From GCA-2737725 sp965229355 (GTDB lineage: Bacteria; Pseudomonadota; Alphaproteobacteria; Rhodospirillales; Rhodospirillaceae), in NCBI GenBank assembly GCA_965229355.1, contig OZ245869.1, forward strand, positions 930,001 to 994,000: DNA of 64,000 nucleotides. Reading direction: 5' to 3'. Shown piece by piece: positions 17,130 through 25,250 of the stretch. The notes beneath the pieces are model-generated. The model made no database searches, was not told where the DNA came from, and saw only the letters and a program-made list of their open reading frames with translations. How positions within the stretch are numbered: the first letter of the stretch is position 1; the number at the start of each line of letters is the position of its first letter. The position numbers and the translations under genes are program-made.

Positions 17130-17254
17130 TGAACACCACAAAGGGTGCCGCTGCCGCAATGCTTTCCATAGTGTGCCGCGCGATCGGAGGGGACAGCTTC
17201 ATAATCGAGGCTGGCCCATATTTTTTTGTCAGTCCTCAGGGGGTTTTAGTTCTT

Positions 17255-19762
17255 ATGAGTTCTACCCGTTTAATTGGTTTGCTAACGACGGCAAGCATTC
17301 TTGCTTTGTCGACGAGTGGTGCCTACGCCCAGCAACAAGCACAGGCTCAAGGCCTGGCGCTGGAAGAAATCACTGTTACGGCGCGTAAGGTTGAAGAAAA
17401 CCTGATGACCGTTCCGGTCGCCGTGACCGCCTTCTCTGAGAAGGACATTGAGTCCATCAACATTAAGCAGCTGAGCGACGTCATGTTGATGACGCCGAGC
17501 TTCAACTTCGTGAACCAAACCGGTGGTTCAGGCCGTAACGACCGTGGCACCAACTCGCTGGTGTTCCGTGGCTTGTACTTGGCGAACAACGCTGGCCTGA
17601 CCGGCGGCGGTCAGATGTTCATCGATGGTGCACCGGTGATCGGCGCGCACGCTCCGGCGATCAACGACGTAGCACGCATCGAAGTCTTGAAGGGTCCGCA
17701 ATCGGCTTACTTCGGCCGTTCGACCTTCGTGGGCGCGATCAACTACATCACCCGCGATCCGAGCATGGACGAATTCAAAGGCCGTGTAACGGCTGAAGCT
17801 TCGAGCTGGAATTCACATGACCTGACGGCCAGCTTCGAAGGTCCGATCGTTGAAGACAAGTTGGCTGGTCGCGTGACCGGTCGTAACTTCCGTCGCGGTG
17901 GTCAATACACCAATGCCTCGAATCCGGGTGCAGAAAAGCTGGGCCGTCAAACGACTGGCTCTGTGTCGGGTTCATTGGTGTTTACACCGACCGACAACTT
18001 CAAAGCCAAAGCCTACGCCAACTGGTTTGAAGACAACGACGGCGCGCCAGCTCAAGGTGCATTGAAACAAGGTGAATTCACGGGCCGTGCCAATGCCGAC
18101 GGCAGCTGCACCCCGTTCTCGACCTTGGGTCGTGGTGTTGCTTCTGGCAGCGTGACCGCCAACAGCCGTGCATCGCTCGGTTACTGGTGTGGCGAGTTGC
18201 CGAAAGTGAACGATTCAGTGAAGCGTTTGCTGTCTGGCGATTACGATCTCAGCAACGCAGCAACCCGTAACGCGATCTTCAATCCGAACCCGAACTACGT
18301 GATCTTCGATCCGCAGTTCAAGCAAGACGGCGGTATCAAGCGTCACGCATTCCAAGCCGACTTGCGCATGGATTACGAGACCAGCAATGGCTACACGTTC
18401 AGCTCATTGACCGCGCATCACCATGACCGCGCTCAAACCATCATCGACTTGAACTACCGTGATGGCCATGATCGTGTGAACCCGTTCTACACGGCCGCTA
18501 CGGCTGGTACACGCGTGCCATGGATGCAGTTCATTCAAGTCTCGCAAAACAAGACGCGTGACTACAGCCAAGAACTACGTGTTACTTCGCCGCAAGACGA
18601 AGCATTCCGTTGGACGTTCGGTGGTAACTACCTCGACGCTCACACGCCAGGTGGCCCAGTGTACGGCATCAGCCAAACCGGTCCGAACTTCTCGGCTGGT
18701 ATCACGCAAGGTGATGTCAGCACACCGGCTGTCTTCGGTGCTGCTTACTACGACATCACTGAAGCTCTGACTGTCAGCGCTGAAGCCCGTTATCAATGGG
18801 ATAAGATCAAGAGCACGCCGAAAGTTGGCGTGAACGGTCTGCCGGTCGCAACTCCGGTCGTGCTGGAAGACACCTTCAAGAGCTTCTCGCCGCGCATCTC
18901 GTTGGATTACAAGTACGCTCAAGATTCAACGGCTTACGCCTTGTTCTCACGCGGCTATCGTCCGGGTGGCTTCAACGCCGCTCTGGTGACCGTCAATGCG
19001 ACCACCTTGGCCGCCTTGCAAGCCGTTGTGCCGAATGCTGGCATCTCTTACGGCCAAGAGAAGCTGGACAACTACGAAATCGGCTTGAAGTCGACATGGC
19101 TTGATGGTCGTGCACGTACCGTGTTGACGGCGTACTATGACGAGTGGATTGGCGGTCAAGTTGCCAACTCCATCCCGGTCACCGCTGGCGGCATCACCAA
19201 CCTGATCGGTTTGACCGTGAACAACGGTAAAGCTGCGCTGAAGGGCTTAGAGTTCGAAGGTCAATTCCAAGCGACTGAAGAACTGAAGTTGTCGGCGACT
19301 GCAGGCTTGAACGATACCGAAATCAAGACCTACGGCCTTGGCGTTGGTAACTGCTCTGACTGTAACAACATCTATGGCAGCTTCGGTGGCGCCATCGGCA
19401 ATCGCTTGCCGACCACCCCGAAGTACACCTGGACATTGTCAGCTGAGTACACCGACGAGCTGACGGCGAACTACGACTGGTACAGCCGCGTTGACTACAT
19501 GCACCAAGGTTCGAAGTTCACCGACTTTTCAAACGTTGCCTCTGTTGGCGCGTCTGAGAACGTGAACGCCCGCATCGGTGTTCGTAACGACGTCTTCTCG
19601 ATCGAAGCGTTCGTGACGAACCTGACGCAGAACAAGGTCATGACCTCAGCTCTGCTGGGTGTTGACGTGTTCACCTTCTTGGTTCCGCCGACGGCGAACG
19701 AAGTCCGCTTCTCGCCGCCGCTGCCACGTTCGGTTGGTATGCGCGCGTCGTATAACTTCTAA
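17255..19762 (+). CDS. TonB-dependent outer-membrane receptor 2
   Basis: The start is ATG 17255 (MSSTRLIGLL...), aligning with receptor 1 and giving a signal peptide ending AYAQQQ; a longer frame exists but is rejected. The 835-residue protein has the same plug (LEEITVTARKVEENL, RIEVLKGPQSAYFGRS) and barrel, ending RASYNF. Differences from receptor 1 cluster in one predicted extracellular stretch (about residues 265-310, SPAGSAY in receptor 1 against GRGVASG here) and near residue 520, while long blocks are identical. That pattern suggests two receptors with slightly different ligand specificity under partial gene conversion. It ends with its own terminator, convergent to an Lrp-family gene. 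Confidence 0.9.
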   Translation: MSSTRLIGLLTTASILALSTSGAYAQQQAQAQGLALEEITVTARKVEENLMTVPVAVTAFSEKDIESINIKQLSDVMLMTPSFNFVNQTGGSGRNDRGTNSLVFRGLYLANNAGLTGGGQMFIDGAPVIGAHAPAINDVARIEVLKGPQSAYFGRSTFVGAINYITRDPSMDEFKGRVTAEASSWNSHDLTASFEGPIVEDKLAGRVTGRNFRRGGQYTNASNPGAEKLGRQTTGSVSGSLVFTPTDNFKAKAYANWFEDNDGAPAQGALKQGEFTGRANADGSCTPFSTLGRGVASGSVTANSRASLGYWCGELPKVNDSVKRLLSGDYDLSNAATRNAIFNPNPNYVIFDPQFKQDGGIKRHAFQADLRMDYETSNGYTFSSLTAHHHDRAQTIIDLNYRDGHDRVNPFYTAATAGTRVPWMQFIQVSQNKTRDYSQELRVTSPQDEAFRWTFGGNYLDAHTPGGPVYGISQTGPNFSAGITQGDVSTPAVFGAAYYDITEALTVSAEARYQWDKIKSTPKVGVNGLPVATPVVLEDTFKSFSPRISLDYKYAQDSTAYALFSRGYRPGGFNAALVTVNATTLAALQAVVPNAGISYGQEKLDNYEIGLKSTWLDGRARTVLTAYYDEWIGGQVANSIPVTAGGITNLIGLTVNNGKAALKGLEFEGQFQATEELKLSATAGLNDTEIKTYGLGVGNCSDCNNIYGSFGGAIGNRLPTTPKYTWTLSAEYTDELTANYDWYSRVDYMHQGSKFTDFSNVASVGASENVNARIGVRNDVFSIEAFVTNLTQNKVMTSALLGVDVFTFLVPPTANEVRFSPPLPRSVGMRASYNF
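19131..19386 (+). repeat. Near-identical tract shared by the receptor genes, copy B
   Basis: The partner of 16201-16456. Two other identical tracts exist: 15528-15646 with 18458-18576 (119 bp) and 16488-16597 with 19418-19527 (110 bp). Confidence 0.8.
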
Positions 19763-19801
19763 GCAGAACTTTTTCTTAGAAAGAGTTGGGCTTGAAACGA
19801 C

Positions 19802-19830
19802 AAAGGCCGGGGGAAACCCCGGCCTTTTTT
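19802..19830 (+). terminator. Intrinsic terminator after TonB receptor 2
   Basis: An 11-bp stem AAAGGCCGGGG/CCCCGGCCTTT with a GAAA loop and a T run; almost the same as the hairpin at 16871-16900. It also lies just past the convergent Lrp gene stop. Confidence 0.92.
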
Positions 19831-19850
19831 GTTTGTGCTTTGAAAGCCGT

Positions 19851-20327
19851 TTAAATCGGCAGGCAGGTCGTCACCTTCACTTGCTTCAAGGCAAAGCTGG
19901 TATCGACTGTATCGACACCCGGTAAGTGCAGAAGCGTCTGTTTCATGAACTGCTCGTACTCAGCAATGCTGCCCACAGCGATGCGCAGCAAATAATCGCG
20001 ACTACCGCTCATCATGAAGCACTCAATAATTTCGGGGCAGCTTTGCACCGCCTTCTCAAAAGCATTCAAAGTGTCTTCATGGTGATGTTCAAGTTCGACG
20101 GTGCATAAAGCATTCACGCCTTTGCCCACACGCTCGCCATCAATAATCATCCGTTTGCCAAGGATGATCCCAGCCTCTTTCATGCGACTGACGCGTCGCC
20201 AGCATGGTGTGTGCGATAAGCCAATTTTATCGGCCAGATCCTGCATTGAGACATCCGCGTCCTCCTGCAAAATCCTCAATATTTTCAAGTCGGTAGCATC
20301 AAGCTTGGGATCGGGAGCTTCTGTCAT
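19851..20327 (-). CDS. Lrp/AsnC family transcriptional regulator (divergent from the ketoacid oxidoreductase gene)
   Basis: 158 residues with the Lrp layout. An N-terminal helix-turn-helix (DLKILRILQEDADVSMQDLADKIGLSHTPCWRRV in several parts, residues 12-45) is followed by a C-terminal RAM ligand-binding domain (VELEHHHED ... SGSRDYLLRIAVGSIAEYEQF ... LPGVDTVDTSFALKQVK). Such proteins bind amino acids and usually control neighbouring amino-acid genes. It is divergent from the indolepyruvate ferredoxin oxidoreductase gene with about 160 bp between the starts, so control of that gene, and of itself, is the natural inference. Length and motifs are ordinary for the family. Confidence 0.92.
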   Translation of the reverse strand: MTEAPDPKLDATDLKILRILQEDADVSMQDLADKIGLSHTPCWRRVSRMKEAGIILGKRMIIDGERVGKGVNALCTVELEHHHEDTLNAFEKAVQSCPEIIECFMMSGSRDYLLRIAVGSIAEYEQFMKQTLLHLPGVDTVDTSFALKQVKVTTCLPI

Positions 20328-20488
20328 ATTAGGTTATCCATCCTAAATTATGCCATTCAGACGAAATAGAATGCAAAAAATGACCTAGCAACTTGTGATA
20401 CGCATAACGCATTCGACAAACAGTGCCAAGCCTCAGGTTTTGGCATGTTTGGGCAGACCAAGAGAAAAAACCCAGGGAGGGTTTGGTC

Positions 20489-23400
20489 GTGCGTGATGTG
20501 ACGCTTGATGATCGCTATGCCGCAACAAGCGGGCAGGTATTAGCGACAGGTTTACAAGCCTTGGCGCGATTGCCGCTGGAAATCGCGCGGCTGGATCAAG
20601 CGCGTGGCTTAAACACAGCAGGTTTTATCTCTGGCTATCGTGGCTCGCCTTTGGGGGGCTACGACCAAGAGCTTTCTGAATCATCAGCATTTCTGCAAAC
20701 AGCCAATGTTGTCTTTCAACCCGGTGTTAATGAAGAGCTCGCTGCGACAGCTGTATGGGGCACACAGCAAGTCAATTTCCTGCCCGGCGCAAAGTACGAT
20801 GGAGTTTTCGGCATCTGGTACGGCAAAGCGCCTGGTGTAGACCGCGCCATTGATCCCATGCGCCATGCCAACTTTGCAGGCACGTGGCCCAACGGTGGCG
20901 TTGTCGTGTTGGCGGGCGATGATCCTGAGTGCAAATCATCAACCCTTCCCAATCAAAGCGAATTTGGCCTGATCCACGCTGAGATTCCGGTTCTGAATCC
21001 CAGCGATGTGCAGGACATGCTGGACTTCGGTGTGATTGCGCACGCGATGTCGCGCTATTCAGGCTGCTGGGTTGGCATGATTACGACGACTGACAACGTT
21101 GATAGCCATGCTGTCATCGACGTCGGCACAGATCGCTATATGCATTTACCAATCCCAGAAACTGGAAAAAATGCGCGCGACATTCATATTCGCGCGCAAG
21201 ACACGCCCGTGGCACAAGAAGCGCGGATGCGAAACGTGAAACTGCCCGCAGTGCTGGATTTTGCGCGTATGGCGGGGCTTAACCGCCTCACTATTCGTGC
21301 TGCAAAGCCACGTATCGGCATTGTTTCAACGGGCCGTGCATTCAGCGAAATGATGCAAGCCCTCGCCGATTTGAAGCTTGATGCCGAGACGACAGCGAAC
21401 ATGGGCATTAGCGTTCTGAAGATCGGCATGCCATGGCCGCTGGATCAAGACGCTATGCGTGAATTTGCGCAAGGGTTAGAAACCATTCTTGTCGTCGAAG
21501 ACAAACGCGCATTGATCGAAAGCCAGATCAAAGAAGCGCTTTATGATATCCCTACTGCGCAACGCCCGCGGATCATCGGCAAGCACGATGCCAAAGGCCA
21601 ATCGCTTCTCAAAGACAGCGGCATATTAAGTGCCGCGGAGATTGCAGCATCCATCGCAAGCATATTGCCGCAAAACATTGTCTCCATCGCAAGCCTGCAA
21701 CAAAAGCAACGCACGCCCCGCAATCAAAGCGTGATTGAAACGCGCGACCCGTTCTATTGCTCAGGCTGCCCACACAATCGCTCGACCAAAGTTCTGCCGG
21801 GCAGTCATGCCTTAGCAGGGATTGGCTGCCATTACATGGCACGCTGGACGAGCCCAGAAACAACATTCTTCAGTGTTATGGGTGGCGAAGGCGTGCAGTG
21901 GCTGGGCCAAGCGCCCTTCACCAACACTCCACACATGTTTGCGAACTTGGGTGACGGCACCTATTTCCATTCTGGACTTTTGGCAATTCGGCAAGCTGTC
22001 GCGGCCAAAGCCCGCATTACATACAAAATTCTTTATAACGACGCCGTCGCGATGACGGGCGGCCAGAGCGTCGATGGGACACTCGACGTTTCGGCGATCA
22101 CGCGTCAACTTGCCGCTGAAGGTGTTGGCCGGATCGCCGTTGTGGCGGAGGACGCCGACCGCTATCAAAACATCACAACGCTCTCGCCCGGCACGACTGT
22201 CCACCCTCGTGACGATTTAAAAACTGTCGAAGCCGCCTTCCGCGATACGGAAGGTGTGACCGTAATCATCTATGACCAGATGTGCGCCGCCGAAAAGCGT
22301 CGCCGTCGCAAACGCGGCCTGCTGGCAGATATCCCCAAGCGCGCTTTCATTAATGAACTGGTCTGTGAGGGATGTGGCGATTGCTCGACCAAATCGAATT
22401 GTATTTCTGTAGAACCGATTGAAACGGAATTGGGCCGCAAGCGCAGGATTAATCAGTCCTCATGCAACAAAGACTTTAGCTGCGTGGGTGGCTTCTGCCC
22501 CAGCTTTGTGACCATCACCGGCGCCGAGCCGCGTCGATTTAAATCAGATGTTATTATATCAGATGCTGCGGCCTTACCGGCACCAACCCAAAGTCCGTTG
22601 AATAAGCCTTATAATATTTTGGTGTCCGGCATCGGTGGACTAGGCGTTACTACGCTGGCTGCGATTTTGGCTATGGCCGGGCATATTGAGAACAGAGCGG
22701 TACGCACTTTAAATCGCACCGGCCTTGCTCAGAAAGGTGGAGCTGTAGCCTCCCACGTGCGCATCGCCCAGAAATCCACCGACATGCCGACACCCGCCGT
22801 TCCGATGGGCGAAACGGACGTACATTTGGCGTATGACATGATTGTCGCAGCGAGCCCCAATGCGGTAAGCCGCAGCAGCGCCGCACGGACCATCACGTTA
22901 CTAAATACGTACCTGAACCCGACCAGTGCCTTCGTGTATAACATCGCCAAAACGTATGATGTAACCGGATTGGAAAGAAAGCTACGCGATACATCGCGCG
23001 TGCTGGAAACGATAGATGCACGCGCGTTAGCCGAAACCTTCTTGGGCAACGAGCTTTATGCCAACATGATTATGCTGGGCTATGCCCTTCAAAGGGGCTG
23101 GCTGCCCATTTCATATAAAGCGCTGGTGACGGCGATTACGTTGAATGGCGCGGCCCAAAAGCAGAACATGCATGCATTGTCCTTGGGCCGTATCGCTGCC
23201 GCAACGCCCGAAAAGATTGCTCAGTATAGTGGCAACTTAAACAAAGAACTGTCGCCGAAACCGACGTCTTCATTGGAGGAGATAATTGTTACACGCGTGG
23301 CATATCTGTCTGCATATCAAAACAAAACCTATTCTCAGCAATATCAAGCATTGCTGATGCAAGCGCAAAAAAGGGCTTATGGTAAATTTATTGAGGTTCT

Positions 23401-23926
23401 CGCACGCGGCGCCTTTGCGGCCATGATGATTAAAGATGAATATGAGGTAGCGCGGCTTTTAACCGATACTGCGTTTACCGACCAAATAAACGCGACCTTT
23501 GAAGGCAACATGACTGTGTCTTATCACTTCGCGCCAGCGTTCTTGAGCCGCAAAACATCAGCAATCGGAGAGCCAAGTAAAATGACCTTTGGCCCGTGGT
23601 TAAAGCCATTCCTTAAAGTTATCGCCAAAATGAAAGTACTGCGTGAAACGCCCTTTGATATTTTAAAGTTGGACCCGCTGCGCCGCGCTGAACGTGAATT
23701 CCGTGATCAGTACTTAAAAGTAATGTCGGATATTATTCCACAGCTAGGTCCTGCGAATATTGGCCTTGCCACAGAAATCGCACGCTTGCCGCTGGACGCG
23801 CGTGGCTATGGGCACATCAAGGAAGAATCACTGAATAAAGTGAAAGCACGATTCGACGCATTGGTGGCGGCATTCAAAACATCACCGGCGTCAGTTACCC
23901 CGGCACCTATTCGTCGCGCCGGATAA
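20489..23926 (+). CDS. Fused indolepyruvate ferredoxin oxidoreductase (2-oxoacid:ferredoxin oxidoreductase)
   Basis: The start is set at GTG 20489 (VRDVTLDDRY...) because an AGGGAGGG ribosome site lies 7 bases before it and the protein family begins with this segment; an upstream GTG at 20423 adds 22 atypical residues. The 1,145-residue product fuses the alpha part (pyrimidine and TPP-binding, G-F-I-S-G-Y-R-G-S-P-L-G-G-Y near residue 40), a ferredoxin-like cluster site (Cys626, CEGCGDC, then a further Cys series) and the gamma (IorB-like) domain (GIGGLGVTTLAAILAMAG). It would decarboxylate aryl- or branched-chain 2-oxoacids to acyl-CoA, reducing ferredoxin. The leucine and phenylalanine pathways that follow suit such a substrate. 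Regulated probably by the divergent Lrp protein. Confidence 0.9.
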   Translation: MRDVTLDDRYAATSGQVLATGLQALARLPLEIARLDQARGLNTAGFISGYRGSPLGGYDQELSESSAFLQTANVVFQPGVNEELAATAVWGTQQVNFLPGAKYDGVFGIWYGKAPGVDRAIDPMRHANFAGTWPNGGVVVLAGDDPECKSSTLPNQSEFGLIHAEIPVLNPSDVQDMLDFGVIAHAMSRYSGCWVGMITTTDNVDSHAVIDVGTDRYMHLPIPETGKNARDIHIRAQDTPVAQEARMRNVKLPAVLDFARMAGLNRLTIRAAKPRIGIVSTGRAFSEMMQALADLKLDAETTANMGISVLKIGMPWPLDQDAMREFAQGLETILVVEDKRALIESQIKEALYDIPTAQRPRIIGKHDAKGQSLLKDSGILSAAEIAASIASILPQNIVSIASLQQKQRTPRNQSVIETRDPFYCSGCPHNRSTKVLPGSHALAGIGCHYMARWTSPETTFFSVMGGEGVQWLGQAPFTNTPHMFANLGDGTYFHSGLLAIRQAVAAKARITYKILYNDAVAMTGGQSVDGTLDVSAITRQLAAEGVGRIAVVAEDADRYQNITTLSPGTTVHPRDDLKTVEAAFRDTEGVTVIIYDQMCAAEKRRRRKRGLLADIPKRAFINELVCEGCGDCSTKSNCISVEPIETELGRKRRINQSSCNKDFSCVGGFCPSFVTITGAEPRRFKSDVIISDAAALPAPTQSPLNKPYNILVSGIGGLGVTTLAAILAMAGHIENRAVRTLNRTGLAQKGGAVASHVRIAQKSTDMPTPAVPMGETDVHLAYDMIVAASPNAVSRSSAARTITLLNTYLNPTSAFVYNIAKTYDVTGLERKLRDTSRVLETIDARALAETFLGNELYANMIMLGYALQRGWLPISYKALVTAITLNGAAQKQNMHALSLGRIAAATPEKIAQYSGNLNKELSPKPTSSLEEIIVTRVAYLSAYQNKTYSQQYQALLMQAQKRAYGKFIEVLARGAFAAMMIKDEYEVARLLTDTAFTDQINATFEGNMTVSYHFAPAFLSRKTSAIGEPSKMTFGPWLKPFLKVIAKMKVLRETPFDILKLDPLRRAEREFRDQYLKVMSDIIPQLGPANIGLATEIARLPLDARGYGHIKEESLNKVKARFDALVAAFKTSPASVTPAPIRRAG

Positions 23927-23928
23927 AA

Positions 23929-24798
23929 CTAACTACGCACAAGCCCTAGAATGCGTTGCGCTTGCTTCAGATGCGGCGCATCAATCATTTGTCCATCAAG
24001 ATTGATAACGCCAAGCTCAGGTTGCGCCTCAAACAAATCGACGATCTTTTGCGCACGAGCAATCTCATCTGTCGTGGGCGTAAACACAGTGTTGATGACA
24101 GGCACCTGAGAGGGGTGAATAGCCAACATCCCCACAAAACCTTCGCGCCGACCACGCGCGGCATATGCTTCTAAGCCGCCCAAATCTCTGAAATTTGGAT
24201 AAACTGTTTCAATTGCGGGCAGATCGGCAACAGCCGCACCTGCCAAACACAAACTGCGGGCAATGCGGCAGATATCTGTGAAACTGCCATCATCCCATCG
24301 ATTGGTTGATGCGCCGATGGCGGCTGCGAGATCCTCTGCCCCCCAGGTCATACCGGCAAGACGCCGTGACGTATCCGCATATGTATCCAGATTAAATATG
24401 GCGCGAGCTGTTTCCGTCGCTATCGGGATGATTTTAATATGCCCCAGCAGCACGCCATTGACTGTTTCTAATAAGTTGAGGCGACGATCTAACTCACGCA
24501 CATCTTCGCCCGAATCCGTTTTCGGCACCAAAATGCCATCGGGACCCGCGCCAACAATGATTGCCAAATCTTCGTTCGCGAATGTGGTCGAGAGCGGATT
24601 AATGCGGACCCAAAGCTGAACCGTGCGCTCTTCTTTGTGTGCAAGTAGGAAATTCCGCACCATTTCACGGGCTTGAGCTTTATTTGCTGCCGCGACGGCG
24701 TCTTCCAGATCAAGAATTAAAGCATCGGCGCCAGACAGCAAGGCTTTCGCCATTTTAGCAGGGCTATCACCAGGAACAAACAGCCACGACCGAAGCAT
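23929..24798 (-). CDS. CitE-like HpcH/HpaI family CoA-ester lyase
   Basis: The start is ATG 24798 (MLRSWLFVPGDSP...), which overlaps the MaoC stop by one base (TAATG). A frame to 24837 is non-homologous in look. The 289-residue protein has the CitE/HpcH signatures: LRSWLFVPGD, ALILDLEDAV near residue 30, LWVRINPL, GPDGILVPKTDSGEDV, PIATETARAIFNL, GMTWGAEDLAAAIG and AIHPSQVPVINTVF. It is the last gene of the leucine-type operon. The M. tuberculosis cluster accD1-accA1-fadE19-Rv2499c-citE (Rv2498c) contains the same types of gene, and there the CitE-like protein is reported to be a beta-hydroxyacyl-CoA lyase. By analogy it could cleave 3-hydroxy-3-methylglutaryl-CoA or a related ester here. Confidence 0.88.
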   Translation of the reverse strand: MLRSWLFVPGDSPAKMAKALLSGADALILDLEDAVAAANKAQAREMVRNFLLAHKEERTVQLWVRINPLSTTFANEDLAIIVGAGPDGILVPKTDSGEDVRELDRRLNLLETVNGVLLGHIKIIPIATETARAIFNLDTYADTSRRLAGMTWGAEDLAAAIGASTNRWDDGSFTDICRIARSLCLAGAAVADLPAIETVYPNFRDLGGLEAYAARGRREGFVGMLAIHPSQVPVINTVFTPTTDEIARAQKIVDLFEAQPELGVINLDGQMIDAPHLKQAQRILGLVRS

Positions 24799-25250
24799 TA
24801 TGGTGCACTTTTTATCAAGAGTGCCGAGCGGCGGCACTGGCAGACCAAATCATTGGCCTGATTATACATATGATGCTCAAAAATAATAATGCCACTGTTC
24901 GGTCGTGATTTGCTCTCCCGTTTCTCCAGCACCGTCGTTTCAGCCCGTAAGGTATCGCCAATAAATACCGGCTTCGGCATGACAACAGCATCATAACCAA
25001 GGTTTGCCACCAAAGTGCCTAGTGTCGTATCGCCCACGGAAATGCCGACCATTAAGCCAAACGTAAAAATACCATTCACCACAATCTGGCCGAATTCGGT
25101 TGTCTTGGCATACTCCGCATCTAAATGAAGAGGTTGTGGGTTATGAGTGAGCGTGGAGATCATAAGGTTGTCGGTTTCTGTCACCGTGCGGCGCAACGCG
25201 TGGACAATAACTTCGCCGATTTCAAACTGATCGAGATAACGGCCTGTCAT
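24798..25250 (-). CDS. MaoC-type enoyl-CoA hydratase
   Basis: A 150-residue single hot-dog-fold protein: Y-L-D-Q-F-E-I-G-E at the N-terminus, then the (R)-hydratase-like loop T-H-N-P-Q-P-L-H-L-D (His and Asp of the MaoC signature, residues 35-44), VVNGIFTFGLMVGISV, and G-D-T-L-R-A-E-T-T-V-L. Family members hydrate 2-enoyl-CoA. In this operon the likely substrate is 3-methylglutaconyl-CoA, product of the carboxylase encoded just upstream, or a related branched enoyl-CoA; that assignment rests on context. It overlaps the carboxylase alpha stop by 4 bases and the lyase start by 1 base, so all are translationally coupled. It matches the Rv2499c position in the mycobacterial cluster. Confidence 0.87.
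   Translation of the reverse strand: MTGRYLDQFEIGEVIVHALRRTVTETDNLMISTLTHNPQPLHLDAEYAKTTEFGQIVVNGIFTFGLMVGISVGDTTLGTLVANLGYDAVVMPKPVFIGDTLRAETTVLEKRESKSRPNSGIIIFEHHMYNQANDLVCQCRRSALLIKSAP

Larger units (their letters stand above)
16833..17254 (+). promoter_or_regulatory. Intergenic region between the two TonB receptors
   Basis: 422 bp holding the receptor 1 terminator (16871-16900), the second copy of the shared 44-bp element (17086-17129) and the leader of receptor 2. A frame open from 17024 runs into receptor 2, but its sequence is not protein-like and it overlaps the shared element, so I treat it as non-coding. Confidence 0.6.

Noticed and set aside
17024..17254. In-frame N-terminal extension of TonB receptor 2
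   Set aside because: It would place about 77 non-homologous residues before a normal signal peptide and runs over the shared 44-bp regulatory element; receptor 1 has no counterpart.
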